Assembly (NCBI RefSeq): GCF_030250645.1
Contig: NZ_JASSVS010000003.1
Location: 372,001-436,000 of the forward strand
Length of the DNA stretch: 64,000 bases
From: Marinobacter azerbaijanicus
Lineage (GTDB): Bacteria > Pseudomonadota > Gammaproteobacteria > Pseudomonadales > Oleiphilaceae
Reading direction: 5' to 3'
Both the position numbers and the translations under genes were made by a program. Numbering within the stretch: position 1 is the first letter of the stretch; each line of letters begins with the position of its first letter. Shown piece by piece: positions 27,519 to 37,230 of this stretch. Below the pieces are notes generated by a model. The model saw only the letters and a list, made by a program, of their open reading frames with translations. It was not told the DNA's origin and ran no database searches.

Positions 27519-29906
27519 GTGCCAGCCCCAACAAGGAAGCTGCAGAAACCGACCTATCGGTTGCGGCACCATTCAAGGTGGTGGGGCGCCCTCGTTGTCG
27601 GCTGTTCAGTGCTGGTGATACCGGATGCGCAGGCCCAGTCATCGCCGTCAGCGGCAGAGATCGACTGGCGACCCATGTCGGAGCTGCCTGACGAGATTCG
27701 CCGCTCCCTGCCGGATTTCTGTGAGGGGGGCTACCTGCCTTCCACTGTGCCGCCCGGGTTAGATGGGCAAACCGCACCGGAAGCCGGGCAGTCGCCCCTG
27801 CAGGCCAGTGGCCTCAATGCCCGTTACGAGATTGACAGCGAGCTCTATCTTCGCGGCGACGTCCGTCTGCAACAGGCAGGGTTCAGGGTGACAGGCTCCG
27901 AGGCCCGTTATAACCAGACCACGGGATCCGTGTCGATTGAAGGCCCTCTTACCAGCCGTGGTGAAGGATTCCTGCTTACCGGAGAGCAGGCAGACTACGA
28001 CGTGAACAGCGGCCGGGTGGATATCAATACCGCCACCTTCCTTCTCCATGGCCCGGAGATTCGGGGCTCTGCCGGGCGGCTGTCGCGCACGGCGGAAGAC
28101 CGAGTGCAGATCCGGCAGGGCTCGCTGACCACCTGCGCTCCCCACAGTAACGACTGGGCCATTGTGGCGTCTGATATCAGTCTCGACCAGGGAGAAGGGG
28201 TAGGCACAGCGAAGCATGTGCGTCTCGAGATCAGCGACATTCCGGTGTTTTACTGGCCCTACGCCAGCTTTCCCATTGATGACCGCCGCAAGACCGGCTT
28301 CCTGTATCCGTCATTTGGCACTTCCAATGCCGGCAGTGGGGCCTTCCTGTCGGTGCCGTATTACATGAACCTGGCGCCCCATTACGACGCCACCCTGACA
28401 CCCCAGTATATCCATGGGCGCGGACTGTTTACCGAGGCCGAGGGGCGTTATCTGAGCAGCCTGGGAGAGTCGGTGCTTCAGGTGGGCTATGCCGGCAACG
28501 ATGTCGAGTTCGAAGACGAGTTTCCCGGTGAAGATGGCGAACGCTGGGGCCTGGATTTCAGCACCCGGGCAGCCTTCGGGGGCGGATGGAGTGGTTATGG
28601 CGACTATTCCGTGGTCAGTGATGACGACTATCTCAGCGACCTCAACCGCACCCTTGAGATTAACCGCGCGACCCACCTGTTGCGTCGTGGCGGTGTGCGC
28701 TACCGGGATTCATCCCAGTATTTTGAAACCTACCTCAGTGGTTACCAGACCCTCAGCGAATTCATCGCTGACGAAAACGTGCCCTATTCGCAGTTACCTG
28801 AAGTGGTTTACGGTGCCTCGGTCGATGCCGGCCCCACTGTAGCGTCACTGGAAAGCCAGTATACCTACTTCTACCGCGACAATGCCGACCTGGCCGGCCT
28901 GGACCGTGCCAACGGGCAGCGTTTCAGGGTCTTGCCCGAGCTGGCACTTCCAATGCGGGCACTCTGGGGGTATGCGAGGCCATCGGTGAGTGTGGATTAC
29001 ACCCGTTACGAGCTGGAAGACTACGCCCTGGGGGATCCGGGCTTCGACCGCACCGTACCGGTTGCCGAGTGGGATTCGGGCCTGTACTTCGACCGCCAGT
29101 CGAGCCTGTTTGATATACCCTACAATCAGACCCTGGAACCTCGTCTCTACTATGCCTGGGCCGATGCAGAGGCGGACCAGGAGTTTATTCCGGATTTTGA
29201 TACCACTATCCGTTCGTTCAGCTTTGACCGACTGTTCCAGCGCAATCGTTTCAGTGGTGGTGACCGGGTTGGCGACACCAATCAGCTTACGGTTGCCCTG
29301 ACCAGCCGATTCAATGATCTGCTGACCGGCACCGAGCGGGCCCGGTTCAGTGTGGGGCAGGTGCATTACTATGACGACCGCGAAGTGACTCTTGCGGGGC
29401 AGGGTGCTTCAGACACCAGCGATTCACCGCTGGCCGGTGAGATGATTCTGCGGCCGCTGGCTGGGCTGGAAATCCGTACTTCCGGCCTGTGGGAGCCAGA
29501 CACCCATAAAACAGAGGAGGGACGCAGCCAGCTGGTTTTTCACTCTCCTGATTACCGCTACCTGGCCAGTGTTGGCCATACCTATCGGCGAAACGAATTC
29601 GAACAGACGGATATCGGGGGCGTTTTTCCTGTCACAGACCGTGTTAGTCTGATCGGCCGCTGGGTCCATGATTCGCAGCTTGACAGGACGGTCGGCTCAC
29701 TGGCCGGGCTGGAATACAATGATTGCTGCTGGAGCGTCCAGTTGGTGCATCAGAATTACCTGACGGACGACGAAGAGCTCGAAAGCCGCATGCTGTTCCA
29801 GATACAACTCAAAGGGTTGGGTGGCAGCGGCGGTTCGTCCAGCAAGATTTCTGAAGCCATATCTGGTTTTGATGAAAGGGAACGTCGCCGGTTTGGCGGT
29901 CGCTGA
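27519..29906 (+). CDS. lptD: LPS assembly protein LptD
   Basis: A 795-residue outer-membrane protein that inserts LPS at the cell surface with LptE. A signal peptide ends near AQAQS. A periplasmic OstA/beta-jellyroll domain follows (RYEIDSELYLRGDVRLQQAGFRVTGSEARY, about residues 100-270), then a large beta-barrel. Cysteines in DFCEGG, LTTCAPH and the NDCCW pair near the C-terminus occupy the four positions that form the interdomain disulfides in E. coli. The start is GTG. It heads lptD-surA-pdxA-rsmA-apaH and lies 75 bp before surA. Confidence 0.95.
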   Translation: MPAPTRKLQKPTYRLRHHSRWWGALVVGCSVLVIPDAQAQSSPSAAEIDWRPMSELPDEIRRSLPDFCEGGYLPSTVPPGLDGQTAPEAGQSPLQASGLNARYEIDSELYLRGDVRLQQAGFRVTGSEARYNQTTGSVSIEGPLTSRGEGFLLTGEQADYDVNSGRVDINTATFLLHGPEIRGSAGRLSRTAEDRVQIRQGSLTTCAPHSNDWAIVASDISLDQGEGVGTAKHVRLEISDIPVFYWPYASFPIDDRRKTGFLYPSFGTSNAGSGAFLSVPYYMNLAPHYDATLTPQYIHGRGLFTEAEGRYLSSLGESVLQVGYAGNDVEFEDEFPGEDGERWGLDFSTRAAFGGGWSGYGDYSVVSDDDYLSDLNRTLEINRATHLLRRGGVRYRDSSQYFETYLSGYQTLSEFIADENVPYSQLPEVVYGASVDAGPTVASLESQYTYFYRDNADLAGLDRANGQRFRVLPELALPMRALWGYARPSVSVDYTRYELEDYALGDPGFDRTVPVAEWDSGLYFDRQSSLFDIPYNQTLEPRLYYAWADAEADQEFIPDFDTTIRSFSFDRLFQRNRFSGGDRVGDTNQLTVALTSRFNDLLTGTERARFSVGQVHYYDDREVTLAGQGASDTSDSPLAGEMILRPLAGLEIRTSGLWEPDTHKTEEGRSQLVFHSPDYRYLASVGHTYRRNEFEQTDIGGVFPVTDRVSLIGRWVHDSQLDRTVGSLAGLEYNDCCWSVQLVHQNYLTDDEELESRMLFQIQLKGLGGSGGSSSKISEAISGFDERERRRFGGR

Positions 29907-29981
29907 GTCCTAGCTGAGTGCTAAGATACCCGGGTACCGTGTGTCCCGCGACAGGCAGTATTTTTCCATACAGAGGTGACT

Positions 29982-31307
29982 ATGAAGGCGAACCTTCGCC
30001 ATTGCGCACGAATATTACTGGCACTGATGGTTGTGACTTTGTCTGCAACCGTGCAGGCCGAACGCAAACTGCTCGATCAGGTCGTTGCGGTGGTCAATGA
30101 CGATGTCATTCTGGAGTCCGAGCTGGAAGCCAGAATCAACACCATCGTGGGTCGACTGAGCGCCCAGGGAACCGGCCTGCCTCCCCGCGACATTCTTGAA
30201 GAGCGGGTGCTGGAGCAGTTGATTACCGAATCGATCCAACTGCAGATGGCGGACAGGGCCGGGATGCGCATCAGCGATAATGAGCTCAATGAAACCATGG
30301 CCTCGATCGCACAGCGTAATAACATGACGCTGGAACAGTTCGAGCAGCAGCTGAACCAGGAAGGTGTCACCTATCGCGAAGCCCGGGAGCAGATCCGCAA
30401 CGAGATGATCACCAGTCGTGTCCAGCAGCGACAGGTTGGTAACCGGGTTCGGGTAACCGACCGGGAAGTGGAAAACTACCTGGAAGCCACCTCTGGTGAT
30501 GGCGCCAGCAATGCCGAATACAGGCTCGCGCATATTCTCGTGGAAGTGGAAGACTTCAACGACGAGGAGGAGGTCGGCGAGGCCCGCGAAAAGGTTGAAA
30601 GATTGCGTGAAGAGATCGTGCAGGGCCGTGATTTTCGCGAGGTAGCCGTGGCTGAATCGGATGCCGGCAACGCCCTTGAAGGCGGTGACATGGGCTGGCG
30701 TGCCGAGAACCAGCTGCCGTCACTGGTTGCCGACGTAGTGCCGGAGCTGGAACCGGGAACCGTATCGCCGGTTCTGGAAAACAGCAGCGGTTTTCACCTG
30801 GTCATGGTCATGGATCGCCGTGGTGGCGACAGGGCCGAGGTCATCGAACAATCCATGGTCCGGCATATTCTCGTACGTCCATCGGAAACCGTGTCTGAAA
30901 GCCAGGCTGAAGAAGCTATCCGGGATATCTATCAGCAACTTCAGGACGGCGCTGATTTCGGGGCACTGGCCCGGGAATATTCCGATGACCCGGTCTCAGG
31001 ATCCGACGGTGGTAACCTTGGCTGGGTGAGTCCGGGCCAGATGGTGCCGGAGTTTGAGCAGGCGATGATGGAGGCCGACGTTGGTGAGCTCAAGGGCCCC
31101 TTCCGGTCACAGTTCGGCTGGCACATCCTCGAAGTGCAGGATCGTCGCCAGCAGGACATCAGCGGTGAAGTACGGGAGTCTGAGGCTCGTCAGGCCATCT
31201 ATCGTCGCAAGTTTGATGCCGAACTGCAGAACTGGCTGAGAGAAATCCGCGACGAAGCCTTTATCGAATTCAAGAACGACGATTCCGGAGACACCAGCGA
31301 ATCATGA
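29982..31307 (+). CDS. surA: periplasmic chaperone/peptidyl-prolyl isomerase SurA
   Basis: A 441-residue outer-membrane-protein chaperone. A signal peptide ([16 protein letters not shown]) precedes the N-terminal chaperone domain, [19 protein letters not shown]. Two parvulin domains follow: about residues 180-275 ([12 protein letters not shown]) and 290-390 ([12 protein letters not shown], then [20 protein letters not shown]). The ATG at 29982 follows AGAGG by 5 nt and begins the signal peptide. A GTG 6 bp upstream is less likely. Its stop overlaps pdxA by 4 bp. Confidence 0.95.
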   Translation: MKANLRHCARILLALMVVTLSATVQAERKLLDQVVAVVNDDVILESELEARINTIVGRLSAQGTGLPPRDILEERVLEQLITESIQLQMADRAGMRISDNELNETMASIAQRNNMTLEQFEQQLNQEGVTYREAREQIRNEMITSRVQQRQVGNRVRVTDREVENYLEATSGDGASNAEYRLAHILVEVEDFNDEEEVGEAREKVERLREEIVQGRDFREVAVAESDAGNALEGGDMGWRAENQLPSLVADVVPELEPGTVSPVLENSSGFHLVMVMDRRGGDRAEVIEQSMVRHILVRPSETVSESQAEEAIRDIYQQLQDGADFGALAREYSDDPVSGSDGGNLGWVSPGQMVPEFEQAMMEADVGELKGPFRSQFGWHILEVQDRRQQDISGEVRESEARQAIYRRKFDAELQNWLREIRDEAFIEFKNDDSGDTSES

Positions 31308-32299
31308 GGCAATCGGTCACCCTTGCACTGACAGCAGGCGAGCCGGCGGGTATCGGCCCCGAGCTCTGTCTGCAACTGGCTCTGGAGAAGCGTCAGCCGG
31401 GGGTTGTGGTGGTGGCCTGCAAACACCTGCTGCAGGCCCGGGCAGAGCTGCTCGGGCTGGCCGTTGAGCTGGTGGATTGGGAACCGGGAAACCACGCGGT
31501 TACCGGGCCTGGCCGGCTTTCTGTCCTTCATGTTAATGGGCTGGCCTCCACCGATGCCGGTCGGCTTGATCCGGCTAACAGTGCCTACGTTCTTGAAACC
31601 CTGAGCATTGCCGCCAGGGGCTGCCTTGACGGCACTTTCGATGGCATGGTGACAGCGCCGGTCCATAAAGGTGTCATCAACAATGCCGGGATTGTCTTCA
31701 GCGGTCATACCGAATTTCTGCAGGAGCTCTGTGGCGTGGAACGCGTGGTCATGATGCTGGCCACCGAGGAACTCAGGGTGGCACTGGTTACCACCCACCT
31801 GCCTCTGAAGGATGTGTCTGCCGCCATAACCCCAGAACGTCTCAGCCAGGTGACCCGGATTCTCGATAGCGACCTGCGCAGGTTTTTCGACATTGAGCAT
31901 CCAAGGATCCTTGTCGCCGGCCTCAATCCTCACGCTGGTGAGGGTGGCCACCTGGGCCGGGAAGAGATCGAAGTGATCGAACCGACCCTGGACAAACTCC
32001 GCCAGGAAGGCATTACCCTGACCGGTCCTTTACCGGCCGACACCCTGTTTACCCCCCACTGGCTGGACAATGCTGATGCAGTACTGGCCATGTACCACGA
32101 TCAGGGCCTGCCGGTTCTCAAGTTCCAGGGCTTTGGCCGGGCCGTCAACATAACCCTTGGCCTGCCCATCGTCCGAACCTCTGTCGACCACGGCACTGCC
32201 CTGGACCTGGCAGGTACCGGTAAAGCGGATGCCGGGAGCCTGAAAACGGCGGTCAGAGTGGGCGAACAGATGGCAAAATCAGCAAAAAAGAGTAAATAG
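31304..32299 (+). CDS. pdxA: 4-hydroxythreonine-4-phosphate dehydrogenase
   Basis: A 331-residue NAD-dependent enzyme of pyridoxal-5-phosphate synthesis. It starts [23 protein letters not shown], the PdxA N-terminal signature. Metal-binding His residues lie in [37 protein letters not shown] and [11 protein letters not shown], and [19 protein letters not shown] is near the C-terminus. The ATG overlaps the surA stop (ATGA), and rsmA follows after 3 bp. Confidence 0.96.
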   Translation: MRQSVTLALTAGEPAGIGPELCLQLALEKRQPGVVVVACKHLLQARAELLGLAVELVDWEPGNHAVTGPGRLSVLHVNGLASTDAGRLDPANSAYVLETLSIAARGCLDGTFDGMVTAPVHKGVINNAGIVFSGHTEFLQELCGVERVVMMLATEELRVALVTTHLPLKDVSAAITPERLSQVTRILDSDLRRFFDIEHPRILVAGLNPHAGEGGHLGREEIEVIEPTLDKLRQEGITLTGPLPADTLFTPHWLDNADAVLAMYHDQGLPVLKFQGFGRAVNITLGLPIVRTSVDHGTALDLAGTGKADAGSLKTAVRVGEQMAKSAKKSK

Positions 32300-32302
32300 C
32301 GA

Positions 32303-33133
32303 GTGAGCAACAAACACGGCCATCAGGCCAGAAAACGCTTCGGCCAGAACTTCCTCCACGACCCCGGCGTGATTGAGCGCATCATCCGTGCCATCAACCC
32401 CAAACCGGACGACGCCCTGGTGGAAATCGGGCCCGGCCTCGGTGCGCTCACCGAAGAAATGCTCGCGGTAAACCCCCGGCTCCAGGTGGTCGAACTGGAC
32501 CGGAACCTGATTCCGATACTCAGAACCAAGTTCTTCAACTATCCCGAATTCCGCATCCATGAAGCGGACGCCCTGAAGTTTGATTTCGGCCAGCTGGTGG
32601 ATGAAAAGCCCCTGAGGATCATCGGCAATCTGCCGTACAATATTTCCACACCGCTGATCTTTCACCTGCTCGGCCACTCGGGCGTGGTTCAGGACATGCA
32701 TTTCATGCTGCAGAAGGAAGTGGTGCAGCGGCTGGCGGCGGTTCCCGGAGACAATAACTACGGCCGGCTGGGCATCATGGCCCAGTACTTCTGCCGCGTG
32801 CAGCCACTGTTTGAGGTGGGCCCGGGGGCTTTTCGCCCGGCGCCCAAGGTGGATTCCGCCATTGTCCGTCTGGTTCCCCACAAGACGCTGCCGCATCCGG
32901 CGAAGGACTACAAACTGTTGCAGGCCGTGGTGCGTACAGCATTCAGCGCCCGTCGCAAAACTCTGCGAAAGGCGCTGGCCAGTATGATTACGGTGGAACA
33001 GCTCAACAGCATTGGCATCAATGATGGTCTGCGCCCGGAAAACCTGGGCCTGGCGGAGTATGTGGCCATTGCCGACCTGTTGGCAGACAGTAAACCCGAA
33101 AGTCACAGTGTTGATGAGGAAAGCCATGACTGA
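32303..33133 (+). CDS. rsmA: 16S rRNA (adenine1518/1519-N6) dimethyltransferase
   Basis: A 276-residue SAM-dependent methyltransferase (KsgA). It dimethylates two adjacent adenines of the 16S rRNA 3' hairpin late in small-subunit assembly. RFGQNFLHDPGVIERI, the SAM loop LVEIGPGLGALTEEML and the catalytic IIGNLPYNISTP are all present. The start is GTG at 32303. The end overlaps apaH by 8 bp. The apaG gene usually found next is not here. Confidence 0.96.
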   Translation: MSNKHGHQARKRFGQNFLHDPGVIERIIRAINPKPDDALVEIGPGLGALTEEMLAVNPRLQVVELDRNLIPILRTKFFNYPEFRIHEADALKFDFGQLVDEKPLRIIGNLPYNISTPLIFHLLGHSGVVQDMHFMLQKEVVQRLAAVPGDNNYGRLGIMAQYFCRVQPLFEVGPGAFRPAPKVDSAIVRLVPHKTLPHPAKDYKLLQAVVRTAFSARRKTLRKALASMITVEQLNSIGINDGLRPENLGLAEYVAIADLLADSKPESHSVDEESHD

Positions 33134-33926
33134 CTACGCCATTGGCGACATTCAGGGCTGCTACGAGCGTCTTCTGGACGTACTTGCCAAGGTGGATTTC
33201 TCTCCTTCCCGTGACCGGCTCTGGGTCGCCGGAGACCTGATCAACCGCGGCCCTTCTTCGCTGGAAACCCTGCGCTATGTCGAAAGCCTGGGCAGTTCAG
33301 CGGTGGTGGTTCTCGGCAACCACGACCTGCACCTGCTGGCCGTGGCCCTGGGTGGCCATGCCCTCAAGAACAAAGACACGCTTTCGGATATTCTTGAGGC
33401 ACCGGACCACGAGCACCTTTTCGACTGGCTAAGGCAGCAGAACCTGTGTATCCACGACGCTGACCGGAACTTCGTGATGGTTCACGCCGGGCTGCCCCAT
33501 ATCTGGACGGTTGATGAAGCGGTTCGTCACGGGCGTGAGGTTGAGGAGGTCATTCGCGGTCCAGAGGCAGAAACCTATTTTGCTGAAATGTACGGCAACC
33601 GGCCCGAACGCTGGGACCCCCGGCTCACCGGCATGGATCGCTGGCGCATCATCACCAATTATTTCACCCGTATGCGCTTTATTGCCGAAGATGGCACGCT
33701 GGAGCTCGCCGCCAAGGAGTCTGCTGACGCGGCGCCCGACGGCTTTGCTCCGTGGTTTCGTTTTCCGCGCCAGGACGATGTGTGCGTGATTTTTGGCCAC
33801 TGGGCAGCCCTGGAAGGTCAGACTGACAGTAACCGGTTTGTCGGACTGGATACCGGTTGTGTCTGGGGTGGTGCGCTTACGTTGATGAACCTGGATACCG
33901 GAGAAAAGATCCATTGTGACTGCTAA
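33126..33926 (+). CDS. apaH: symmetrical bis(5'-nucleosyl)-tetraphosphatase
   Basis: A 266-residue metallophosphatase that hydrolyses Ap4A to two ADP. The phosphoesterase motifs are YAIGDIQGCYERL, VAGDLINRGPSSLETL and LGNHDLHLLAV, with FVMVHAGLPHIW and FGHWAALEG further on. The ATG at 33126 gives the family start MTDYAIGD; the frame is open further upstream only as overlap with rsmA. It overlaps rsmA by 8 bp and the DUF423 gene by 11 bp. Confidence 0.95.
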   Translation: MTDYAIGDIQGCYERLLDVLAKVDFSPSRDRLWVAGDLINRGPSSLETLRYVESLGSSAVVVLGNHDLHLLAVALGGHALKNKDTLSDILEAPDHEHLFDWLRQQNLCIHDADRNFVMVHAGLPHIWTVDEAVRHGREVEEVIRGPEAETYFAEMYGNRPERWDPRLTGMDRWRIITNYFTRMRFIAEDGTLELAAKESADAAPDGFAPWFRFPRQDDVCVIFGHWAALEGQTDSNRFVGLDTGCVWGGALTLMNLDTGEKIHCDC

Positions 33927-34308
33927 CCACGTAGAACCTCTCCGCCCGGTACTGATCTGCGGTGCCCTGTTTGCCCTGCTGGCAGTCATGACGGGCGCCT
34001 TCGGTGCTCATGGTCTGCGGGGTGCTCTCAGTGAGAGGGGCCTTGAAGTTTTCCAGACTGCCGTCACATACCAGATATACCATTCACTGGCACTGATTCT
34101 GGTTTCGATGCTGCCGGTTGCAGGGTTGCCACGCCACCTGCTGGGTATTGCAGCCGGGTTCTTTGTCGCAGGTATTCTGTTATTCAGTGGTAGCCTGTAT
34201 CTTCTGGTGCTCACAGATATGCGCTGGGTAGGGCCGGTGACCCCTGTGGGGGGTATCAGCTTTATGGTGGGCTGGATACTGGTGATCATCTCGGGATTCA
34301 GGCGTTAA
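33916..34308 (+). CDS. DUF423 family inner-membrane protein
   Basis: A 130-residue protein with four predicted transmembrane helices and the family signature MTGAFGAHGLRGALSERGLEVFQTAVTYQIYHSLALI. DUF423 proteins (E. coli YgdD) are conserved inner-membrane proteins of unknown function. The start is GTG at 33916, overlapping the end of apaH by 11 bp, so it is probably translated from the same transcript. An internal later start would remove part of helix 1. Confidence 0.85.
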   Translation: MTANHVEPLRPVLICGALFALLAVMTGAFGAHGLRGALSERGLEVFQTAVTYQIYHSLALILVSMLPVAGLPRHLLGIAAGFFVAGILLFSGSLYLLVLTDMRWVGPVTPVGGISFMVGWILVIISGFRR

Positions 34309-34333
34309 CGACAGATATGACACAGGTAAAGCT

Positions 34334-34534
34334 ATGCAGGTTCAGGTAAATGGTGAGCCCATGGAGCTTCCGGATGAGGCTACAGTCGCAGTATTGATTA
34401 ATCGGTTGGAACTGGCCGGTAAGCGCCTGGCTGTGGAAGTGAACGAGGACATAGTTCCACGCAGCCGGCACACCGAATTCAGCCTGAGCGACGGAGACAG
34501 GGTAGAAGTCGTGCACGCGATTGGGGGCGGTTGA
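34334..34534 (+). CDS. thiS: sulfur carrier protein ThiS
   Basis: A 66-residue ubiquitin-fold protein beginning MQVQVNGEPMELPDEATVAVLI and ending in the di-glycine tail HAIGGG. In this family the terminal Gly is adenylated and thiocarboxylated to carry sulfur for the thiazole ring of thiamine. It is 26 bp after the DUF423 gene and 82 bp before thiG, its functional partner. Its adenylating enzyme ThiF is not in the window. Confidence 0.94.
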   Translation: MQVQVNGEPMELPDEATVAVLINRLELAGKRLAVEVNEDIVPRSRHTEFSLSDGDRVEVVHAIGGG

Positions 34535-34616
34535 AGTCGCCTCCGTCAGTTCCCCTTTGATTCCCGGCTGCTCTTTTATTTATTCCCGATTTCAATGACA
34601 GGTTCAGGTGTTCAGC

Positions 34617-35426
34617 ATGAGTGAAAGTTCCGAAAGATCCCTTCCCGAAGACAAACCACTGGAAATCGCCGGCCGGGTCTACCACTCGCGTCTGCTGGTT
34701 GGCACTGGCAAGTACCGTGACATGATGGAAACCGGACACGCTATCGAAGCCAGCGGTGCCGAGATTGTCACCTTTGCTGTTCGCCGCACCAACCTCGGCC
34801 AGAACCCGGATGAGCCCAATCTGCTGGACGTGGTTTCACCTGATCGGTACACCATGTTGCCAAATACTGCTGGCTGTTACACCGCGAAGGATGCCGTACG
34901 CACCTGTAAGCTGGCGCGGGAACTGCTGGACGGCCACGACCTGGTCAAGCTGGAAGTGCTGGGTGAAGAGAAGACGCTGTATCCCAATATGACAGAAACC
35001 CTGGTGGCTGCGGAAGAACTGATCCGGGACGGTTTCAAGGTGATGGTGTATTGCTCTGACGATCCGTTGCTGGCCAAACGTCTGGAAGAGATGGGCTGTA
35101 TCGCCATCATGCCCCTGGGCGCGCCTATCGGCTCCGGCCTGGGCATCCAGAACAGGTACAACATCCGCCTGATCGCAGAAAACGCCAATGTTCCGGTGCT
35201 GGTGGATGCCGGTGTGGGTACTGCCTCCGATGCGACGCTGGCCATGGAGCTGGGTTGTGACGGCGTACTGATGAACACCGCCATTGCCTTGGCACAGGAC
35301 CCGATCCGTATGGCCAAGGCCATGCGTCTGGCGATAGAGTCAGGGCGCGACGCTTACCTGGCTGGCCGTATGCCGAAGAAGCTTTATGCCAGTGCGTCTT
35401 CTCCCATTGATGGCACCTTCTTTTGA
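34617..35426 (+). CDS. thiG: thiazole synthase ThiG
   Basis: A 269-residue TIM-barrel enzyme that builds the thiazole phosphate from deoxyxylulose phosphate, dehydroglycine and ThiS-COSH. Diagnostic stretches are [50 protein letters not shown] (Schiff-base Lys), [15 protein letters not shown] and [28 protein letters not shown]. The ATG at 34617 is preferred to the in-frame GTG at 34608. It is followed by element E rather than trmB, the neighbour I recall in pseudomonads. Confidence 0.95.
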   Translation: MSESSERSLPEDKPLEIAGRVYHSRLLVGTGKYRDMMETGHAIEASGAEIVTFAVRRTNLGQNPDEPNLLDVVSPDRYTMLPNTAGCYTAKDAVRTCKLARELLDGHDLVKLEVLGEEKTLYPNMTETLVAAEELIRDGFKVMVYCSDDPLLAKRLEEMGCIAIMPLGAPIGSGLGIQNRYNIRLIAENANVPVLVDAGVGTASDATLAMELGCDGVLMNTAIALAQDPIRMAKAMRLAIESGRDAYLAGRMPKKLYASASSPIDGTFF

Positions 35427-35456
35427 TCTAGGGCACAATTTCGAGCTTAGGTGCCA

Positions 35457-35562
35457 ATACAGGCGGGCACGTCCATTCAGGACACGCCGTGAATACGTCC
35501 CTGTAGGCTCGTAAAAAACATCCCTGTTTTTTACGGTCCCGAATGGACGTGCCCGCCTGTAT
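35457..35562 (+). repeat. variable-arm twin-hairpin element, copy E
   Basis: Arms 35457-35483 and 35536-35562 pair over 27 bp with one mismatch (the outer 22 bp are perfect). The core starts ACGCCGTGAATACGTCCCTG, as in the other copies. The second hairpin is completely different in sequence: GTAAAAAACA-TCCC-TGTTTTTTAC (35511-35534). It still keeps the TCCC loop. The element fills the thiG-slmA gap. Confidence 0.86.
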
Positions 35563-35600
35563 CCATAATTCTGAGTTAACCAGAGCGCTGCAGTCCTGTT

Positions 35601-36188
35601 ATGACAGAACAAAAAACCAGTCGCCGTGAGGCGATTCTCCATGCCCTAGTTGAACTCTTGGAGAAAGATCCGGGAGCCCGTATCACCACCGCCGGCCTGG
35701 CGAAATCCGTGGGGGTGACGGAGGCGGCCCTATACCGGCATTTTCCCAGCAAGCGAAAGATGTTTGAGGCTCTCATCGAGTTTGCCGAGGAGGCTGTGTT
35801 TTCCCGTTGTCAGGTGATCCTCCAGGAGCAGGAGGATGTGCGCGTCCGGTTGCAGCAACTGGTGCATCTGGTACTGGTGTTTGCCGAGCGTAATCCGGGA
35901 CTTTGCACGGTTCTGACCGGCGATGCGCTGATGGGAGAGAACGACGCCTTGCGTAAGCGCGCCTCGCAGTTTTTCGAGCGACTGGAAACCCAGGTGCGTC
36001 AGGCGCTGAAAGAGGGTGAAATACGCCAGGGCCTGCGGCCACGGACCAGTTCGGCCCGGGGCGCGGATTTTGTGCTGGTGTTTATCGAGGGCAGGGTGCA
36101 GCGCTTTATCCGGTCTTCGTTTTCCCGTTTGCCTTCCAGTGATTTTGAAGAGGCCTGGGGGCTGGTCGCAGAAGCAGTCTGGGATTGA
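35601..36188 (+). CDS. slmA: nucleoid occlusion factor SlmA (TetR family)
   Basis: A 195-residue TetR-type DNA-binding protein that blocks FtsZ ring assembly over the chromosome. The N-terminal helix-turn-helix is RITTAGLAKSVGVTEAALYRHFPSKRKMFEALIEF. The later sequence (NPGLCTVLTGDALMGENDALRKRASQFFERLETQVRQ and FIEGRVQRFIRSSF) is close to SlmA rather than to ligand-responsive TetR regulators. It begins 38 bp after element E and ends in a cluster of TCGGATTA repeats. Confidence 0.9.
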   Translation: MTEQKTSRREAILHALVELLEKDPGARITTAGLAKSVGVTEAALYRHFPSKRKMFEALIEFAEEAVFSRCQVILQEQEDVRVRLQQLVHLVLVFAERNPGLCTVLTGDALMGENDALRKRASQFFERLETQVRQALKEGEIRQGLRPRTSSARGADFVLVFIEGRVQRFIRSSFSRLPSSDFEEAWGLVAEAVWD

Positions 36189-36198
36189 CTCGGGATTT

Positions 36199-36349
36199 GG
36201 TTGTCGGATTACGCCTTCGGCTAATCCGACCTACAACTTGCTGATTCGTAGTAGACCCGTAGGTCGGATTAGGCGAAGCCGTAATCCGACAAACCAATCC
36301 GAACGATGGCGCAAAATTGTCGGATTACGCTTCGCTAATCCGACCTGCG
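36199..36349. repeat. cluster of three GTCGGATTA hairpin repeats
   Basis: Three copies of a short palindromic repeat lie at 36199-36237, 36259-36296 (inverted relative to the first) and 36317-36349. Each has the form GTCGGATTACG-loop-CTAATCCGAC with a following CCTAC or CCTGCG. This resembles REP-like elements widespread in gammaproteobacteria. They separate the convergent genes slmA and the inositol-phosphatase gene and may stabilise or terminate both transcripts. Confidence 0.8.
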
Positions 36350-36355
36350 TTTTAA

Positions 36356-37180
36356 TCACTCGTAGCCGGATGCTTTCCTCAGAATTTCCCGAACAGGTTC
36401 CCAGATTGCGGGAGCCGAGATCAGGATATCCTTGCCCCACAGGTCCGCGGGGTAACCATCCGGAACCTCACTGAAATGTCCCGCCTTCGCGCCTGCCTCC
36501 AGAGCAATCAGCCGTGCCGCTGCAAAGTCCCAGGGGCTGACGTTTTCGTAGTAGATGTCCAGGCGACCACAGGCCACCCAGCAGATGTCCAGTGCGGCTG
36601 AACCAATGCGGCGCAGGTCCCGGCACTGGTGGATCATGGCGTCGAGGCGGCGGAGTAGTGGCTCCAGGCTGTCCTTGGTGTAGGGGAAACCGGTGGCGAA
36701 CAGGGAATCCCGGGGCACTGTGGCGCCGCTGTGTTCAATGGCAGTGCCATTGAGGGTCGCGCCTTCGCCCATGGTCGCGCGGAAGGTTTCCCCGGCAAAC
36801 GGTGCATGCACGACACCGGCCTGAACACGTCCTTTCTCTGCATAGGCAATGGACACCGCCACCTGAGGATGGCCGTAAGCGTAGTTCACGGTGCCATCGA
36901 TGGGATCGATAATCCACAACGGGGTATCCAGATGTTCAGCCTGGCTCAGATCAGGCATGGTCTCTTCGGAGAGGATGCGGTGGTCCGGGAAACGTTCACG
37001 AATGGCGCCGGTGATCATCTCGTCCGCCATAACATCGGCGTGGGTGACCAGTTCTGTCTGTTGCTTGTAATCCGTACGCAGGGTGTTTTCGTCACGTTCC
37101 CGTTTGATCAGCTCGCCGGCCTTCAGAGCCAGAGCTTCAGCAAACTCCACAATGGTGGCGATGGCTTCCGGTTCAGACAA
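36356..37180 (-). CDS. inositol monophosphatase family protein
   Basis: A 274-residue Mg-dependent phosphatase. The two family signatures are present: WIIDPIDGTVNYAYGHPQVAVSIAY near residue 90 and the C-terminal WDFAAARLIALEAGAKAG near 205. The ERFPDHRILSEE segment supplies the metal-binding Glu. Relatives include SuhB and CysQ. The sequence does not settle between inositol phosphate, PAP or other substrates. It is convergent with slmA. The next minus-strand gene upstream, the aminotransferase, ends 50 bp before it. Confidence 0.87.
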   Translation of the reverse strand: MSEPEAIATIVEFAEALALKAGELIKRERDENTLRTDYKQQTELVTHADVMADEMITGAIRERFPDHRILSEETMPDLSQAEHLDTPLWIIDPIDGTVNYAYGHPQVAVSIAYAEKGRVQAGVVHAPFAGETFRATMGEGATLNGTAIEHSGATVPRDSLFATGFPYTKDSLEPLLRRLDAMIHQCRDLRRIGSAALDICWVACGRLDIYYENVSPWDFAAARLIALEAGAKAGHFSEVPDGYPADLWGKDILISAPAIWEPVREILRKASGYE

Positions 37181-37230
37181 GTTGGCACCCTCCGATCATT
37201 GAATGAGGGCGCCAGTCTAACACGATCCGG

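Noticed and set aside
36199..36349. CRISPR-like array
   Set aside because: Only three palindromic copies in mixed orientation with unequal spacing; no cas genes.
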